Source: Acidobacteriota bacterium (lineage in GTDB: Bacteria > Actinomycetota > Acidimicrobiia > Acidimicrobiales > Acidimicrobilacustridaceae). From it: DNA of 64,000 nucleotides. Under the pieces are notes generated by a model. The model worked only from the letters and a program-made list of their open reading frames with translations. It ran no database searches and was not told the DNA's origin. The stretch lies in assembly GCA_018969405.1 (NCBI GenBank), contig JAGWYK010000002.1, positions 62,001 to 126,000 on the forward strand, given 5' to 3'. The translations under genes and the position numbers were made by a program. Below are positions 46,904-58,765 of the stretch, piece by piece. The first letter of the stretch is position 1; each line of letters begins with the position of its first letter.

Positions 46904-46980
46904 GCGGTCGGGCCGCTGGCCCCGAGGGGTCGTTGCCGGGCTGTCGGGGCAGCGGGTTCGCCCCGCCGGGGCCGGACCGG

Positions 46981-46986
46981 TAGCAT
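46981..46986 (+). promoter_or_regulatory. -10 (TAGCAT) with leader for rplY
   Basis: TAGCAT is about 58 bases before the rplY ATG, leaving a leader of roughly 52 bases ending in an AGGAGCACCCCC Shine-Dalgarno region. Confidence 0.45.
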
Positions 46987-47044
46987 CTCGGCTCGTTTGC
47001 CGATCGAGGGCGCGCCGACGCGTCGCCTCCCCAGGAGCACCCCC

Positions 47045-47725
47045 ATGGACCTCACCCTCACCGCCGAGACCGGACGCACCACCGGCTCCCGACCCTCCAA
47101 CCGCACCCGTGCCGCCGGCAGCATCCCCGCCGTCGTCTACGGGCTGGGCCGTGATGCGGTCTCGGTCACCGTGCCCTGGACCGATCTGCGGCGCGTGCTG
47201 TCCACCGAGGCCGGGGTCAACGCCCTGATCACCCTGAAGGTCGACGGCCAGACCGACCTCGCCATCGTCAAGGATCTCCAGCGTCACCCGCTGCGTCGCA
47301 ACGTCCTCCACGTCGACTTCCTGCGGGTCGATCCCGATGCGCCGGTGGCCATCGACGTCCCGGTGCAGCTGACCGGTGAGGCCAAGGCCGTCGAGGGTCG
47401 TCGCGGCATCGTCGACCATGCCCTCAAGAACATCACCGTCAAGGCCAAGCCCGCCGACATCCCCTCGGTGATCACCGTGGCCATCGACGACCTCGTCATC
47501 GGCCACACCATCACCGTCGCCGATCTGGTGCTGCCCGCCGGTGTCACCACCGATGTCGATCCGGGCGCTCCCGTCGTCACCGGTGCCGCCACGCGCTTCA
47601 CCACCGAACTCGACCACGCCGCCGGTGGTGACGCCGCCGAAGGCGCAGAGGCCGCCGCCGAGGTGGCGGGCGACGCCGACGCCGACGCCGACACCGGCGC
47701 CGACGAGGCCGCCGACGCCGACTAG
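47045..47725 (+). CDS. rplY: 50S ribosomal protein bL25 (Ctc form)
   Basis: 226 aa. The N-terminal 5S rRNA-binding domain has A-E-T-G-R-T-T-G-S, I-P-A-V-V-Y-G-L-G and L-H-V-D-F; a C-terminal Ctc domain follows. It ends in an acidic Ala/Asp/Glu tail (A-D-A-D-A-D) coded by GCCGAC repeats, as in actinobacterial L25. It binds 5S rRNA. An AGGAG precedes the ATG, one of the stronger ribosome sites here. pth follows. Confidence 0.96.
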   Translation: MDLTLTAETGRTTGSRPSNRTRAAGSIPAVVYGLGRDAVSVTVPWTDLRRVLSTEAGVNALITLKVDGQTDLAIVKDLQRHPLRRNVLHVDFLRVDPDAPVAIDVPVQLTGEAKAVEGRRGIVDHALKNITVKAKPADIPSVITVAIDDLVIGHTITVADLVLPAGVTTDVDPGAPVVTGAATRFTTELDHAAGGDAAEGAEAAAEVAGDADADADTGADEAADAD

Positions 47726-47734
47726 GCCGAGCCG

Positions 47735-48349
47735 GTGGCGCCCGGCGGCACCCGCGGACCGCGGCGGGGCACCCCCGCTGATCTGCTGGTCGTGGGCCTC
47801 GGGAACCCGGGCCGGGAGTACGACGGGACCCGTCACAACGTCGGGTTCGACGTCGTCGACCTGCTGGCCCGTCGACATCAGGGCCGTCTGAAGGCCGGGC
47901 GTGAGCGCGCGCTCGTCGACGAGGTCCGCATCGGCGCCCATCGGGTCGCCCTCGCCGAACCCACCACCTACATGAACCTCTCGGGCGAGGCCGTGGCGCC
48001 TCTGGTCCGACGCTTCGGTATCGAGGATCTGGGCGATCTGGTGATCGTGCATGACGAGCTCGACCTGCCCACCGGCGTGGTGCGCATCAAGGTCGGCGGT
48101 GGTCTCGCCGGTCACAACGGTCTGCGCTCCATCAAGGCCCACCTTCACACCGACGCCTTCCTGCGCATCCGCATCGGCGTCGGCAAGCCACCGAGTCGCG
48201 AGCAGGGCGCCGACCATGTGCTGCGGCGCGTGGGTCGGGCCGAGCGCGAGCTGCTCGACATCGCGGTGGAGCAGGCGGCCGACGCGGTGGAGGCCATCCT
48301 GACCCGTGGGGTGGACGCCGCCATGAACGAGGTCAACGCCCGCAGCTGA
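47735..48349 (+). CDS. pth: Peptidyl-tRNA hydrolase
   Basis: 204 aa. G-L-G-N-P-G-R-E-Y near residue 22, catalytic His in R-H-N-V-G-F-D, P-T-T-Y-M-N-L-S-G, H-D-E-L-D-L and G-H-N-G-L-R-S are all Pth signatures. It recycles peptidyl-tRNA. GTG start 9 bases after rplY. Confidence 0.96.
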   Translation: MAPGGTRGPRRGTPADLLVVGLGNPGREYDGTRHNVGFDVVDLLARRHQGRLKAGRERALVDEVRIGAHRVALAEPTTYMNLSGEAVAPLVRRFGIEDLGDLVIVHDELDLPTGVVRIKVGGGLAGHNGLRSIKAHLHTDAFLRIRIGVGKPPSREQGADHVLRRVGRAERELLDIAVEQAADAVEAILTRGVDAAMNEVNARS

Positions 48350-48356
48350 GAGGTGA

Positions 48357-48743
48357 TCAGTGGGGCAGTGGGACCCGGGCCGGCAGCAGCTGGTAGGACG
48401 GATTGATCATGGCGAGCTGATGGCGGACCTCGGCGACCATGCCCTCGACCACGAGATGGCTGCCGAGATGGATCCCCCCGATGGTGCGACGACCGAGGAA
48501 CACCACGGTGATCCCTCCGGTCTCGTCGGCGAGGGTGATCTCGAGGCTGGCGATCTTCTCGGCCCAGGGCTGGACCCGCATGGCCTTGACCCTTCCGGCG
48601 ACGCGGACGGTGCTGCGCCATCGGGTCTCGGCGATGGGGGTGACTCCGCGCAGGGCCCGGGCGCCCAGCTGGGCGAACTCGGTGGACTCCTGCTCGACGC
48701 GCCGAGCCTCGGCCGCCTTGGTGGCCCTCGAGAACAGCGCCAT
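48357..48743 (-). CDS. OB-fold nucleic-acid-binding domain protein
   Basis: 128 aa. V-R-V-A-G-R-V-K-A-M-R-V and A-S-L-E-I-T-L-A-D-E-T-G-G-I-T-V-V-F-L-G-R-R-T-I-G-G-I are a tRNA_anti/OB-fold as in small actinobacterial proteins beside APC permeases. It may bind single-stranded nucleic acid; no experimental role is known to me. The start overlaps the permease stop (TGATG), so it is coupled. Confidence 0.83.
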   Translation of the reverse strand: MALFSRATKAAEARRVEQESTEFAQLGARALRGVTPIAETRWRSTVRVAGRVKAMRVQPWAEKIASLEITLADETGGITVVFLGRRTIGGIHLGSHLVVEGMVAEVRHQLAMINPSYQLLPARVPLPH

Positions 48744-50749
48744 CAGTTGTGGATGCCGGCCGTGCCGGAGACGGCGCCGTGCTCGACCTGCTGGACATGG
48801 GCGCCCTTGGCCGATCGGGTCAGGTGGTAGGGGACGAAGGTCACGTTGGCATGGGGGACATCGGCCAGCGCGCTGGCGATGGTGTCGGCCGAGCGGTCGT
48901 GCAGGAGCTTGTGCCAGGCCGATCGGTACACGCGTCGGGGGATGAGCACGCTGACCTCGGTCTGGCCGTCGCCGGCGATCTCGGCCACGAGCTGGAGCAC
49001 GGCGCGATCGAGACGACGATCGGGGCATTCGCGGATCTCCAGCGGCAGCGAGGCGAGCGGGAGCTCGGACCATTCACGGGCGAGTTCGCTGGCGTGCAGC
49101 TCGTCGATGGCCACATGCACGGCCCGCAGTTCATCGGGCATGAGGGTGCGGGCGTACTGGATGGCCCGGGCCGAGGTGCGATCGATGTTGTCGATGAGCA
49201 CCATCACCGAGTGACGACGCAGGATGGGTGCCTCGACGGCCCGCTCGGCGTCCTCATGGAGCTCGGCCCGCTCGGTCTCGTACTGATGGTTGAGCCGGAC
49301 CACGACCCACACGAGGATCGGGACGAGGATGATGATCGCCCAGGCACCGTGGGTGAACTTGGTGACGCCGATGACGATGGTGACCACGAAGGTGACCACT
49401 GCGCCGAGGGCGTTGATGAACAGTCCGGCCCGCCAACCCTGTTCCTTGATCCGGATGTGTCGTCGGGCCATGCCGGCCTGCGACAGCGTGAAGCTGGTGA
49501 ACACGCCCACGGCGTAGAGCGGGATCAGACGGGAGACCTCGGCACTCATGATCGCCACGATCACGGCGGCGCTGATGGCGAGCGAGACGATGCCGTTGGA
49601 GAACACCAGACGATGCCCGCGCTTGGTCAGCTGGCGCGGCATGAAGGAGTCCTCGGCCTGGAAGCTGGCGAGGCGGGGGAAGTCGGCGAAGGCCGTGTTG
49701 GCGGCCAGCACCAGGATGAGCATGGTGGCGGCCTGGGTGAAGATGAACATGGCGTGCCCGATGGCGCCGTTGCCGTAGATGGCCTGCGCCACCTGTGACA
49801 TCACGGTGCGCTCCTCGGTGGGCACGGCGTGGACCTGGGTGGCCAGGTACGAGATGCCGATGAACATGGCGCCGAGCAGACCGCCCATGACCATGAGGGT
49901 GTTGCGGGCGTTCTTCCATTCCGGCGGCTTGAAGGCGGGCACACCGTTGGAGATGGCCTCGACGCCGGTGACGGCCGCACCGCCGGAGGCGAAGGCGTGG
50001 AGCAGCAGGAAGAGACCGGCCCCGCCGGTGACCTTGAGGGCCTCGGTCTGTTCGGGGTCGAGGGCCACGTACTCGAGGCCGCCGCCGAGGAAGTTCTTGA
50101 TGAGCCCGACGATGATCAGGGCGAACATGGCGACGAGGAAGGCATAGGTCGGGATGGCGAACAACTTGCCCGACTCCTTCACCCCGCGGAGGTTGCCCCA
50201 GGCGATGATGGCGATGAAGGCGATGGCGAGCTCGACCCGGTACGGGTACACCCCGTGGAACACCGAGTAGAGCGCGGCCACGCCGGCGGAGACCGACACC
50301 GACACCGTGAGGATGTAGTCGGTGAGCAGGGCCACACCGGCGACCTGGGCGGGGATCACGCCGAGGTTGTCCTTGGTGACGATGTAGGCGCCGCCGGCCG
50401 AGGGGTAGGCCTTGATGGTCTGGCGGTAGCTGACGATCAGGATGGCGAGCACGATCACCATGGCCAGCGTGATGGGCAGCACATAGCCGAAGGCGTTGAT
50501 GCCCAGCCCGGCGGTGAGCAGCGTGAGCATGATCTCCTCGGAGGCGTACGCCGTGGAGGAGAGGGCGTCGGAGGAGAACACGGCGAGACCGACCGTGTTG
50601 CTCAGGCGCTCGTGCTGCAGCTGGTCGGTGTGCAGGGTGCGACCGAGGAAGCGGTTCTTCAGCCGGAAGGAGCGGTTCTCGGGCAGGTCGACCTTGGGAG
50701 TGGGCGGCAGCGGACTCGGCCCGTCGAGTCGTTCGGAAGTCGTCGTCAT
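48743..50749 (-). CDS. APC-family permease with cytosolic C-terminal domain
   Basis: 668 aa. About 12 helices with the APC segments L-S-S-T-A-Y-A-S-E-E and Y-P-S-A-G-G-A-Y-I-V are followed by a C-terminal soluble domain of about 180 residues. It begins V-M-V-L-I-D-N-I-D-R-T-S and resembles a universal-stress-protein-like or potassium/amino-acid permease regulatory domain. The substrate (amino acid, K+ or other) is unsettled. It lies upstream of and is coupled to the OB-fold gene. Confidence 0.88.
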   Translation of the reverse strand: MTTTSERLDGPSPLPPTPKVDLPENRSFRLKNRFLGRTLHTDQLQHERLSNTVGLAVFSSDALSSTAYASEEIMLTLLTAGLGINAFGYVLPITLAMVIVLAILIVSYRQTIKAYPSAGGAYIVTKDNLGVIPAQVAGVALLTDYILTVSVSVSAGVAALYSVFHGVYPYRVELAIAFIAIIAWGNLRGVKESGKLFAIPTYAFLVAMFALIIVGLIKNFLGGGLEYVALDPEQTEALKVTGGAGLFLLLHAFASGGAAVTGVEAISNGVPAFKPPEWKNARNTLMVMGGLLGAMFIGISYLATQVHAVPTEERTVMSQVAQAIYGNGAIGHAMFIFTQAATMLILVLAANTAFADFPRLASFQAEDSFMPRQLTKRGHRLVFSNGIVSLAISAAVIVAIMSAEVSRLIPLYAVGVFTSFTLSQAGMARRHIRIKEQGWRAGLFINALGAVVTFVVTIVIGVTKFTHGAWAIIILVPILVWVVVRLNHQYETERAELHEDAERAVEAPILRRHSVMVLIDNIDRTSARAIQYARTLMPDELRAVHVAIDELHASELAREWSELPLASLPLEIRECPDRRLDRAVLQLVAEIAGDGQTEVSVLIPRRVYRSAWHKLLHDRSADTIASALADVPHANVTFVPYHLTRSAKGAHVQQVEHGAVSGTAGIHN

Positions 50750-50863
50750 ACGTCCGACAGTCAACACCCGCCGGGGCGATCGGCACAATCATGGCGACCG
50801 GCTGTTCATCTCCGCGACATGTTGGCGGCGGCCGGTCACGGGGCGACCTCGCCGGCCCGCCGG

Positions 50864-50869
50864 TAGCAT
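50864..50869 (+). promoter_or_regulatory. -10 (TAGCAT) with leader for mfd
   Basis: TAGCAT lies about 75 bases before GTG 50943, so the transcript has a leader of roughly 67 bases. No riboswitch is recognised in it. Confidence 0.45.
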
Positions 50870-50942
50870 CGGGCTCCGTCCATCCCCCGGTCGCTGCCCG
50901 CGTCCGGCCACCGGCGCGCGTCGCGCCCCGTCGCGAGGTCCC

Positions 50943-53900
50943 GTGTCGCTCTCCGAACTCCCCCCGCTGCTGGCGGCGGAGCCCGCCATCACCGCCGTGC
51001 TGGGCCGGCGCGACGCCATCCTCGCCGTGCCGGATCCGGCCCGCGCCATCACCATCGCCGCGCTGGCCCAGCAGACCGATCGACGCCCGCTGGTGGTGGC
51101 GGTGCCCACCACAGGTGAGGCCGAGCGCCTGGCCCACGACCTCGCCGTGTTCCTCGGACCCGATGCGGTGGAGATGCTCCCCGCCTGGGAGACCCTGCCC
51201 TTCGAACGGGTCAGTCCGGGGGTCGAGACCATGGGGCGGCGATCGCGGATCCTGTGGCGCCTGCGCGATCCGCATCGGGTGCCCGCAGTGGTCGTGACCC
51301 CGGTCCGCTCGTTGGTGCAGCGCCTCGGGCCCCATGCCGCCGATGTCGAACCCGTCATCGTCGGGGTGGGCGACCAGCTCGACCCCACCGAGCTGGTGTC
51401 GCGCCTGGTGGCCATGGGCTATCGACGGGAGGGGCAGGTCGAGCATCGCGGGGAACTGGCCGTACGTGGCTCGATCGTCGACCTGTTCCCCAGCACGGCC
51501 GATGCTCCGGTCCGGATCGATCTGTGGGGCGACGAGGTCGATCGCCTCTCCGAGTTCTCCGTGGTCGATCAGCGATCGACCACGGATCGGGCCGAGGTCG
51601 AGATCTTCCCCTGTCGGGAGCTGCTGCCCACCGCCGAGGTCCGGGCGCGGGCCGCCGCACTGGTGGGCTCACGTCCGTGGGGTCGTGAGCAGTGGGAGCG
51701 CCTCGCCGAGGGGCAGATCTTCGACGGCATGGAGAGCTGGTTGCCGTGGTTGGTGGACGCCGACGGCGAGGAACCCGAGGTGCTGTTCGATCTCGTCGAC
51801 GACGACGCCCTCGTGCTGCTGCTCGAACCACGCCGACTGCGCGATCGCGCCGCTGATCTGCTGGCCGAGGAGGCCGACCTCGCCCGCTCGCTGTCGACGA
51901 CCTGGGGGGTGGCCGCCACCGAGCAGTTCCCCCAGCTCCATGTTCCCTTCGATCGTCTGCTGGTGCGCACCGGGGCACCGGTGTGGACCGTGACCGCGGT
52001 GCCCGAGGGGCCCGACACCCCGACGGTGCAGGCCAACGGCTGGGATCCGGTGGTGGGGGAGGGCTCGACGCTCATCCCCACCCTCGAGCGTCTGCTGGCC
52101 GAGGGGCATCGGGTGGTGGTGGCCGCCGACGGCACCGGATCGGCCGATCGCATCGTGTCCCTGCTCGGTGAACAGGGTCTGCTGTTCGAGTTCGACGAGC
52201 GCCGACGTTCCGATCTCACCGCGCCGGGCGGTCGCATCGTGGTGGCCCCCATCGAGCGGGGTTTCGTGCTCCCCGGCATCGGGCTCGCCGTGCTCAGCGA
52301 GGCCGATGTCACCGGACGTCGCCGCGCCCATCGACGCTCGCGACCGCGTCGGGCGGCGGCCCAGGGGTACTTCGACGACCTCCGCACCGGCGATCTCGTC
52401 GTGCACCATCAGCACGGTGTGGCCCGCTTCGGGGGCATGGTCAAGCGTGCCATCGGTGGCGTGGAACGCGACTACCTGCTTCTCGAGTATCGCGGCGACG
52501 ACCGTCTGTACGTGCCCAGCGATCAGATCGACGCCGTGCGTCATTTCACCGGTGGGGACTCGCCCACGCTGAGTCGGCTCGGCGGCGGTGAATGGCAGCG
52601 CAACAAGGCCCGTGTGCGCGCCGCGGTCACCGAGATCGCCCAGGAACTCGTGGTGCTCTACCAGAAGCGGGTGCACGAACCCGGGCACGCCTTCGGACCG
52701 GACACGCCCTGGCAGCATGAGCTCGAGGCGGCGTTCCCCTACGAACTCACCCCCGATCAGCGCACCGCCATCGATGAGGTGAAGGCCGACATGGAGGCAC
52801 CGGTCCCCATGGATCGTCTGGTGTGCGGCGATGTCGGTTTCGGCAAGACCGAGGTCGCCATCCGGGCCGTGTTCAAAGCGGTGCAGGACGGCAAGCAGGC
52901 CGCCGTGCTGGTCCCCACCACCCTGCTGGCCCAGCAGCATCTGCAGACCTTCAGCGATCGCTTCGCCGGGTACCCGGTGCGGGTGGAGATGCTGAGTCGG
53001 TTCCTCACCACGGCGCAGGCCAAGAAGGTGATCGACGGTCTCGCCGCCGGCGAGGTCGATGTGGTGGTGGGCACCCATCGGCTGCTGTCACCCGAGCTGC
53101 GCTTCAAGGATCTCGGGCTGCTCGTGGTCGATGAGGAGCAGCGCTTCGGGGTGAACCACAAGGAGGCCATCAAGGCGCTGCGCGTCGGTGTGGATGTGCT
53201 CACCCTCACCGCCACACCCATCCCACGCACCCTCGAGATGAGTCTCACCGGGATCCGCGATCTCACCCTGCTGAGCACTCCGCCGGCGGCGCGTCAGCCG
53301 ATCCTGACCTATGTCGGCGAGCACGACGATCGGGCGGTGGCCGAGGCCATCCGGCGCGAGATGCTCCGCGAGGGTCAGGTGTTCTTCGTGCACAACCGGG
53401 TGCAGGACATCGAACGGGTGGCGTCCCATGTGCGCGAACTGGTGCCCGAGGCCCGCATCGCCGTGGCCCACGGGCAGATGGACGAGGGCACCTTGGAGCG
53501 CGTCGTGCTCGACTTCTGGGAGGGTGAGTTCGACGTGCTGGTGTGCACCACCATCATCGAGAGCGGCATCGACATGCCCACGGTGAACACCCTCGTGGTC
53601 GACCGTGCCGATCTGCTCGGACTCGGTCAGCTGCACCAGCTGCGCGGACGCGTCGGTCGCGCCGGCAGTCGCGCCTATGCCTATCTGCTGTTCCCTCCGG
53701 AACGAGCGCTGTCGGAGCAGGCCCACGAACGGCTGCGCACCATCGGGGAGGCCACCGATCTCGGTTCGGGGTTCCGGATCGCCATGCGCGATCTCGAGAT
53801 CCGCGGCGCCGGCAACCTGCTCGGCACCGGCCAGAGCGGCCACATCGCCGCGGTGGGCTACGACCTCTACTGCGAGATGGTCACCGAGGCGGTGGCCGAG

Positions 53901-54389
53901 CTGAAGGGCGAGACGCCGCGCGAACCGGCCGAGATCAAGATCGAGGTGCCCGTCGACGCCCACCTCCCGACCGACTACGTCGAGCGCGAGGAGTCGCGTC
54001 TGGAGGCCTATCGCCGCCTCGCCACGGTGGCCTCGCAGCAGGAGGTCGACGACATCCGTCACGAATGGGAGGACCGCTACGGGCCGGTGCCGGCCCCCGC
54101 CGAGGCGCTGCTCGCTGTCGCCCGTCTGCGGGCCGAGTGCGTGCGCACCGGGGTCCGCGACATCACTGTCACCACCGGCAGTGGCTTCGGTCCGGCGCGT
54201 CTGGTGGCCCGCATCAATCCGATCACCCTTCCCACCTCGCGGACCATCCGCCTCCAGCGCCTCTACACCGGCTCGGTCCACAAGCCCGAGGTCGCCCAGC
54301 TGCAGCTGCGTCTCGGTCGGGCGGACACGGTGGTGGACGACCTGGTCGCCGCCCTCATCGATCTGGTCCCGACCGAGGGCGCCGCATGA
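50943..54389 (+). CDS. mfd: Transcription-repair coupling factor
   Basis: 1148 aa. The UvrB-like N-terminal modules (P-A-W-E-T-L-P-F-E-R) are followed by the RNA-polymerase-interacting domain (G-D-L-V-V-H-H-Q-H-G-V-A-R-F near 485). Then comes the RecG-like translocase: G-D-V-G-F-G-K-T-E Walker A near 630, D-E-E-Q-R-F-G-V near 730 and T-A-T-P-I-P-R-T-L. It removes stalled RNA polymerase and recruits UvrA. GTG start by family length. Confidence 0.96.
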   Translation: MSLSELPPLLAAEPAITAVLGRRDAILAVPDPARAITIAALAQQTDRRPLVVAVPTTGEAERLAHDLAVFLGPDAVEMLPAWETLPFERVSPGVETMGRRSRILWRLRDPHRVPAVVVTPVRSLVQRLGPHAADVEPVIVGVGDQLDPTELVSRLVAMGYRREGQVEHRGELAVRGSIVDLFPSTADAPVRIDLWGDEVDRLSEFSVVDQRSTTDRAEVEIFPCRELLPTAEVRARAAALVGSRPWGREQWERLAEGQIFDGMESWLPWLVDADGEEPEVLFDLVDDDALVLLLEPRRLRDRAADLLAEEADLARSLSTTWGVAATEQFPQLHVPFDRLLVRTGAPVWTVTAVPEGPDTPTVQANGWDPVVGEGSTLIPTLERLLAEGHRVVVAADGTGSADRIVSLLGEQGLLFEFDERRRSDLTAPGGRIVVAPIERGFVLPGIGLAVLSEADVTGRRRAHRRSRPRRAAAQGYFDDLRTGDLVVHHQHGVARFGGMVKRAIGGVERDYLLLEYRGDDRLYVPSDQIDAVRHFTGGDSPTLSRLGGGEWQRNKARVRAAVTEIAQELVVLYQKRVHEPGHAFGPDTPWQHELEAAFPYELTPDQRTAIDEVKADMEAPVPMDRLVCGDVGFGKTEVAIRAVFKAVQDGKQAAVLVPTTLLAQQHLQTFSDRFAGYPVRVEMLSRFLTTAQAKKVIDGLAAGEVDVVVGTHRLLSPELRFKDLGLLVVDEEQRFGVNHKEAIKALRVGVDVLTLTATPIPRTLEMSLTGIRDLTLLSTPPAARQPILTYVGEHDDRAVAEAIRREMLREGQVFFVHNRVQDIERVASHVRELVPEARIAVAHGQMDEGTLERVVLDFWEGEFDVLVCTTIIESGIDMPTVNTLVVDRADLLGLGQLHQLRGRVGRAGSRAYAYLLFPPERALSEQAHERLRTIGEATDLGSGFRIAMRDLEIRGAGNLLGTGQSGHIAAVGYDLYCEMVTEAVAELKGETPREPAEIKIEVPVDAHLPTDYVEREESRLEAYRRLATVASQQEVDDIRHEWEDRYGPVPAPAEALLAVARLRAECVRTGVRDITVTTGSGFGPARLVARINPITLPTSRTIRLQRLYTGSVHKPEVAQLQLRLGRADTVVDDLVAALIDLVPTEGAA

Positions 54390-54417
54390 TCAGTGCCCCC
54401 GATGACCCTCGGGTAAT

Positions 54418-55518
54418 GTGAGCCGTCCTGTGAAGAAGTTGCTCCCCGCCCTCGTGGCCGTGTGTGTGGTGGGTCTGCTGGCCCCGCTCGCCGGCTGTTC
54501 CACCGTCCGTCCCCAGGCTCTCACCGTGGGCTCGTGGTCGTTGTCGAACCGCGACTTCAGCACGCAGATGGAGGCGTTCGCCTCGGTCTACAAGGAGGCC
54601 AACGGCTCCGACACCGACCTGCGCGGCCCCGATGGCACGTCCTGGTCGACCTCGTTCACCTCGGCGTTCCTCAACGACCAGCTCAGTCTCCGTCTGGCCC
54701 GCATCGATGCCGCCCAGCGCGGCATCACCATCACCGATGCCGACCGCCAGGCCGCCCAGCAGGCGCTCGAGCAGAACTTCAGCAGCGCACAGGGCAGTTC
54801 CTACTTCTCGAAGCTCGATGCTGACTACCGCGCCAACCTCATCGAGGGTGTGGCCGCACAGAACGCCGTGATCGCCATCCTGCGCACCGAGGGCACCTCG
54901 GACGCGGCGCTCCGTCGTGTGTACGAGGCCGGCGGCGACAAGTACACCGGCACCAAGGTCTGTGCCAAGCACATCCTGATCTTCGCCGGCACCACCCAGG
55001 GCCGCTCCACCCCGACCGATGCCGAGTACGCCACGGCGCTGACCAAGATCCGCGAGGTGCAGTCCAAGCTCACCGGCACCAGCAACTTCGGCGATCTGGC
55101 CAGGACCTTCTCCGACGACACCGGCAGCGGAGCCAAGGGCGGAGACCTCGGTTGCAACGCCAAGGGTGCCTTCGTCGGGCCCTTCGACGATGCCGCATGG
55201 AACCAGCCCATCGGTGTGGTGGGTCAGCCGGTGAAGACCGTCTACGGCTACCACCTCATCCTGGTCACCGCCCGTGGTGAGCTCACCTTCGATGACGTCA
55301 AGGCCCAGATCGCCGACTCGCTCCGCAACGATCTCCGATCGCTGCTCGACGCCGAGCTGGCCCGGGTCGCCGCCGATGTCTCCGTCGGGGTCGACGGCCG
55401 CTACGGCCGCTACGTCAGCGCCACGGGCACCATCACGGTTCCGTCGGGCGCCACTCCGCCCAGCACCATCGCCCTGCGGTCGATCGACCCGTCAGCGGTG
55501 CACTCCGGCTCCAACTGA
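54418..55518 (+). CDS. Parvulin-type peptidyl-prolyl isomerase lipoprotein (SurA-like)
   Basis: 366 aa. Signal with lipobox L-A-G-C-S (Cys near 28), SurA-type helical N-domain, then a PPIC rotamase domain from C-A-K-H-I-L-I through F-G-D-L-A-R-T-F-S, G-G-D-L-G and G-Y-H-L-I-L-V. It folds exported proteins outside the membrane. Two in-frame GTGs, 54418 and 54430, are possible; the latter begins directly with K-K-L-L. Confidence 0.9.
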   Translation: MSRPVKKLLPALVAVCVVGLLAPLAGCSTVRPQALTVGSWSLSNRDFSTQMEAFASVYKEANGSDTDLRGPDGTSWSTSFTSAFLNDQLSLRLARIDAAQRGITITDADRQAAQQALEQNFSSAQGSSYFSKLDADYRANLIEGVAAQNAVIAILRTEGTSDAALRRVYEAGGDKYTGTKVCAKHILIFAGTTQGRSTPTDAEYATALTKIREVQSKLTGTSNFGDLARTFSDDTGSGAKGGDLGCNAKGAFVGPFDDAAWNQPIGVVGQPVKTVYGYHLILVTARGELTFDDVKAQIADSLRNDLRSLLDAELARVAADVSVGVDGRYGRYVSATGTITVPSGATPPSTIALRSIDPSAVHSGSN

Positions 55519-55521
55519 TCC

Positions 55522-58695
<3,174 letters not shown>

Positions 58696-58710
58696 CGCGG
58701 TCCGGTCCAC

Positions 58711-58716
58711 TACTCT
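58711..58716 (+). promoter_or_regulatory. -10 (TACTCT) with leader for the coxL-type gene
   Basis: TACTCT is about 50 bases before ATG 58766; the leader ends in GAGGGGGAG, a strong Shine-Dalgarno. Confidence 0.45.
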
Positions 58717-58765
58717 GCTCCCGCCGACCGACGCCGCCGTCGGTCGATCGAGGGGGAGTCCACAC

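Noticed and set aside
46821-47044. Small gene in the prs-rplY spacer
   Set aside because: Only Pro/Arg-rich frames without start signals are seen; the spacer holds a tandem duplication and the rplY promoter.
49254-51446. 730-codon minus-strand frame
   Set aside because: It is an out-of-frame shadow of the APC permease and the antisense of mfd.
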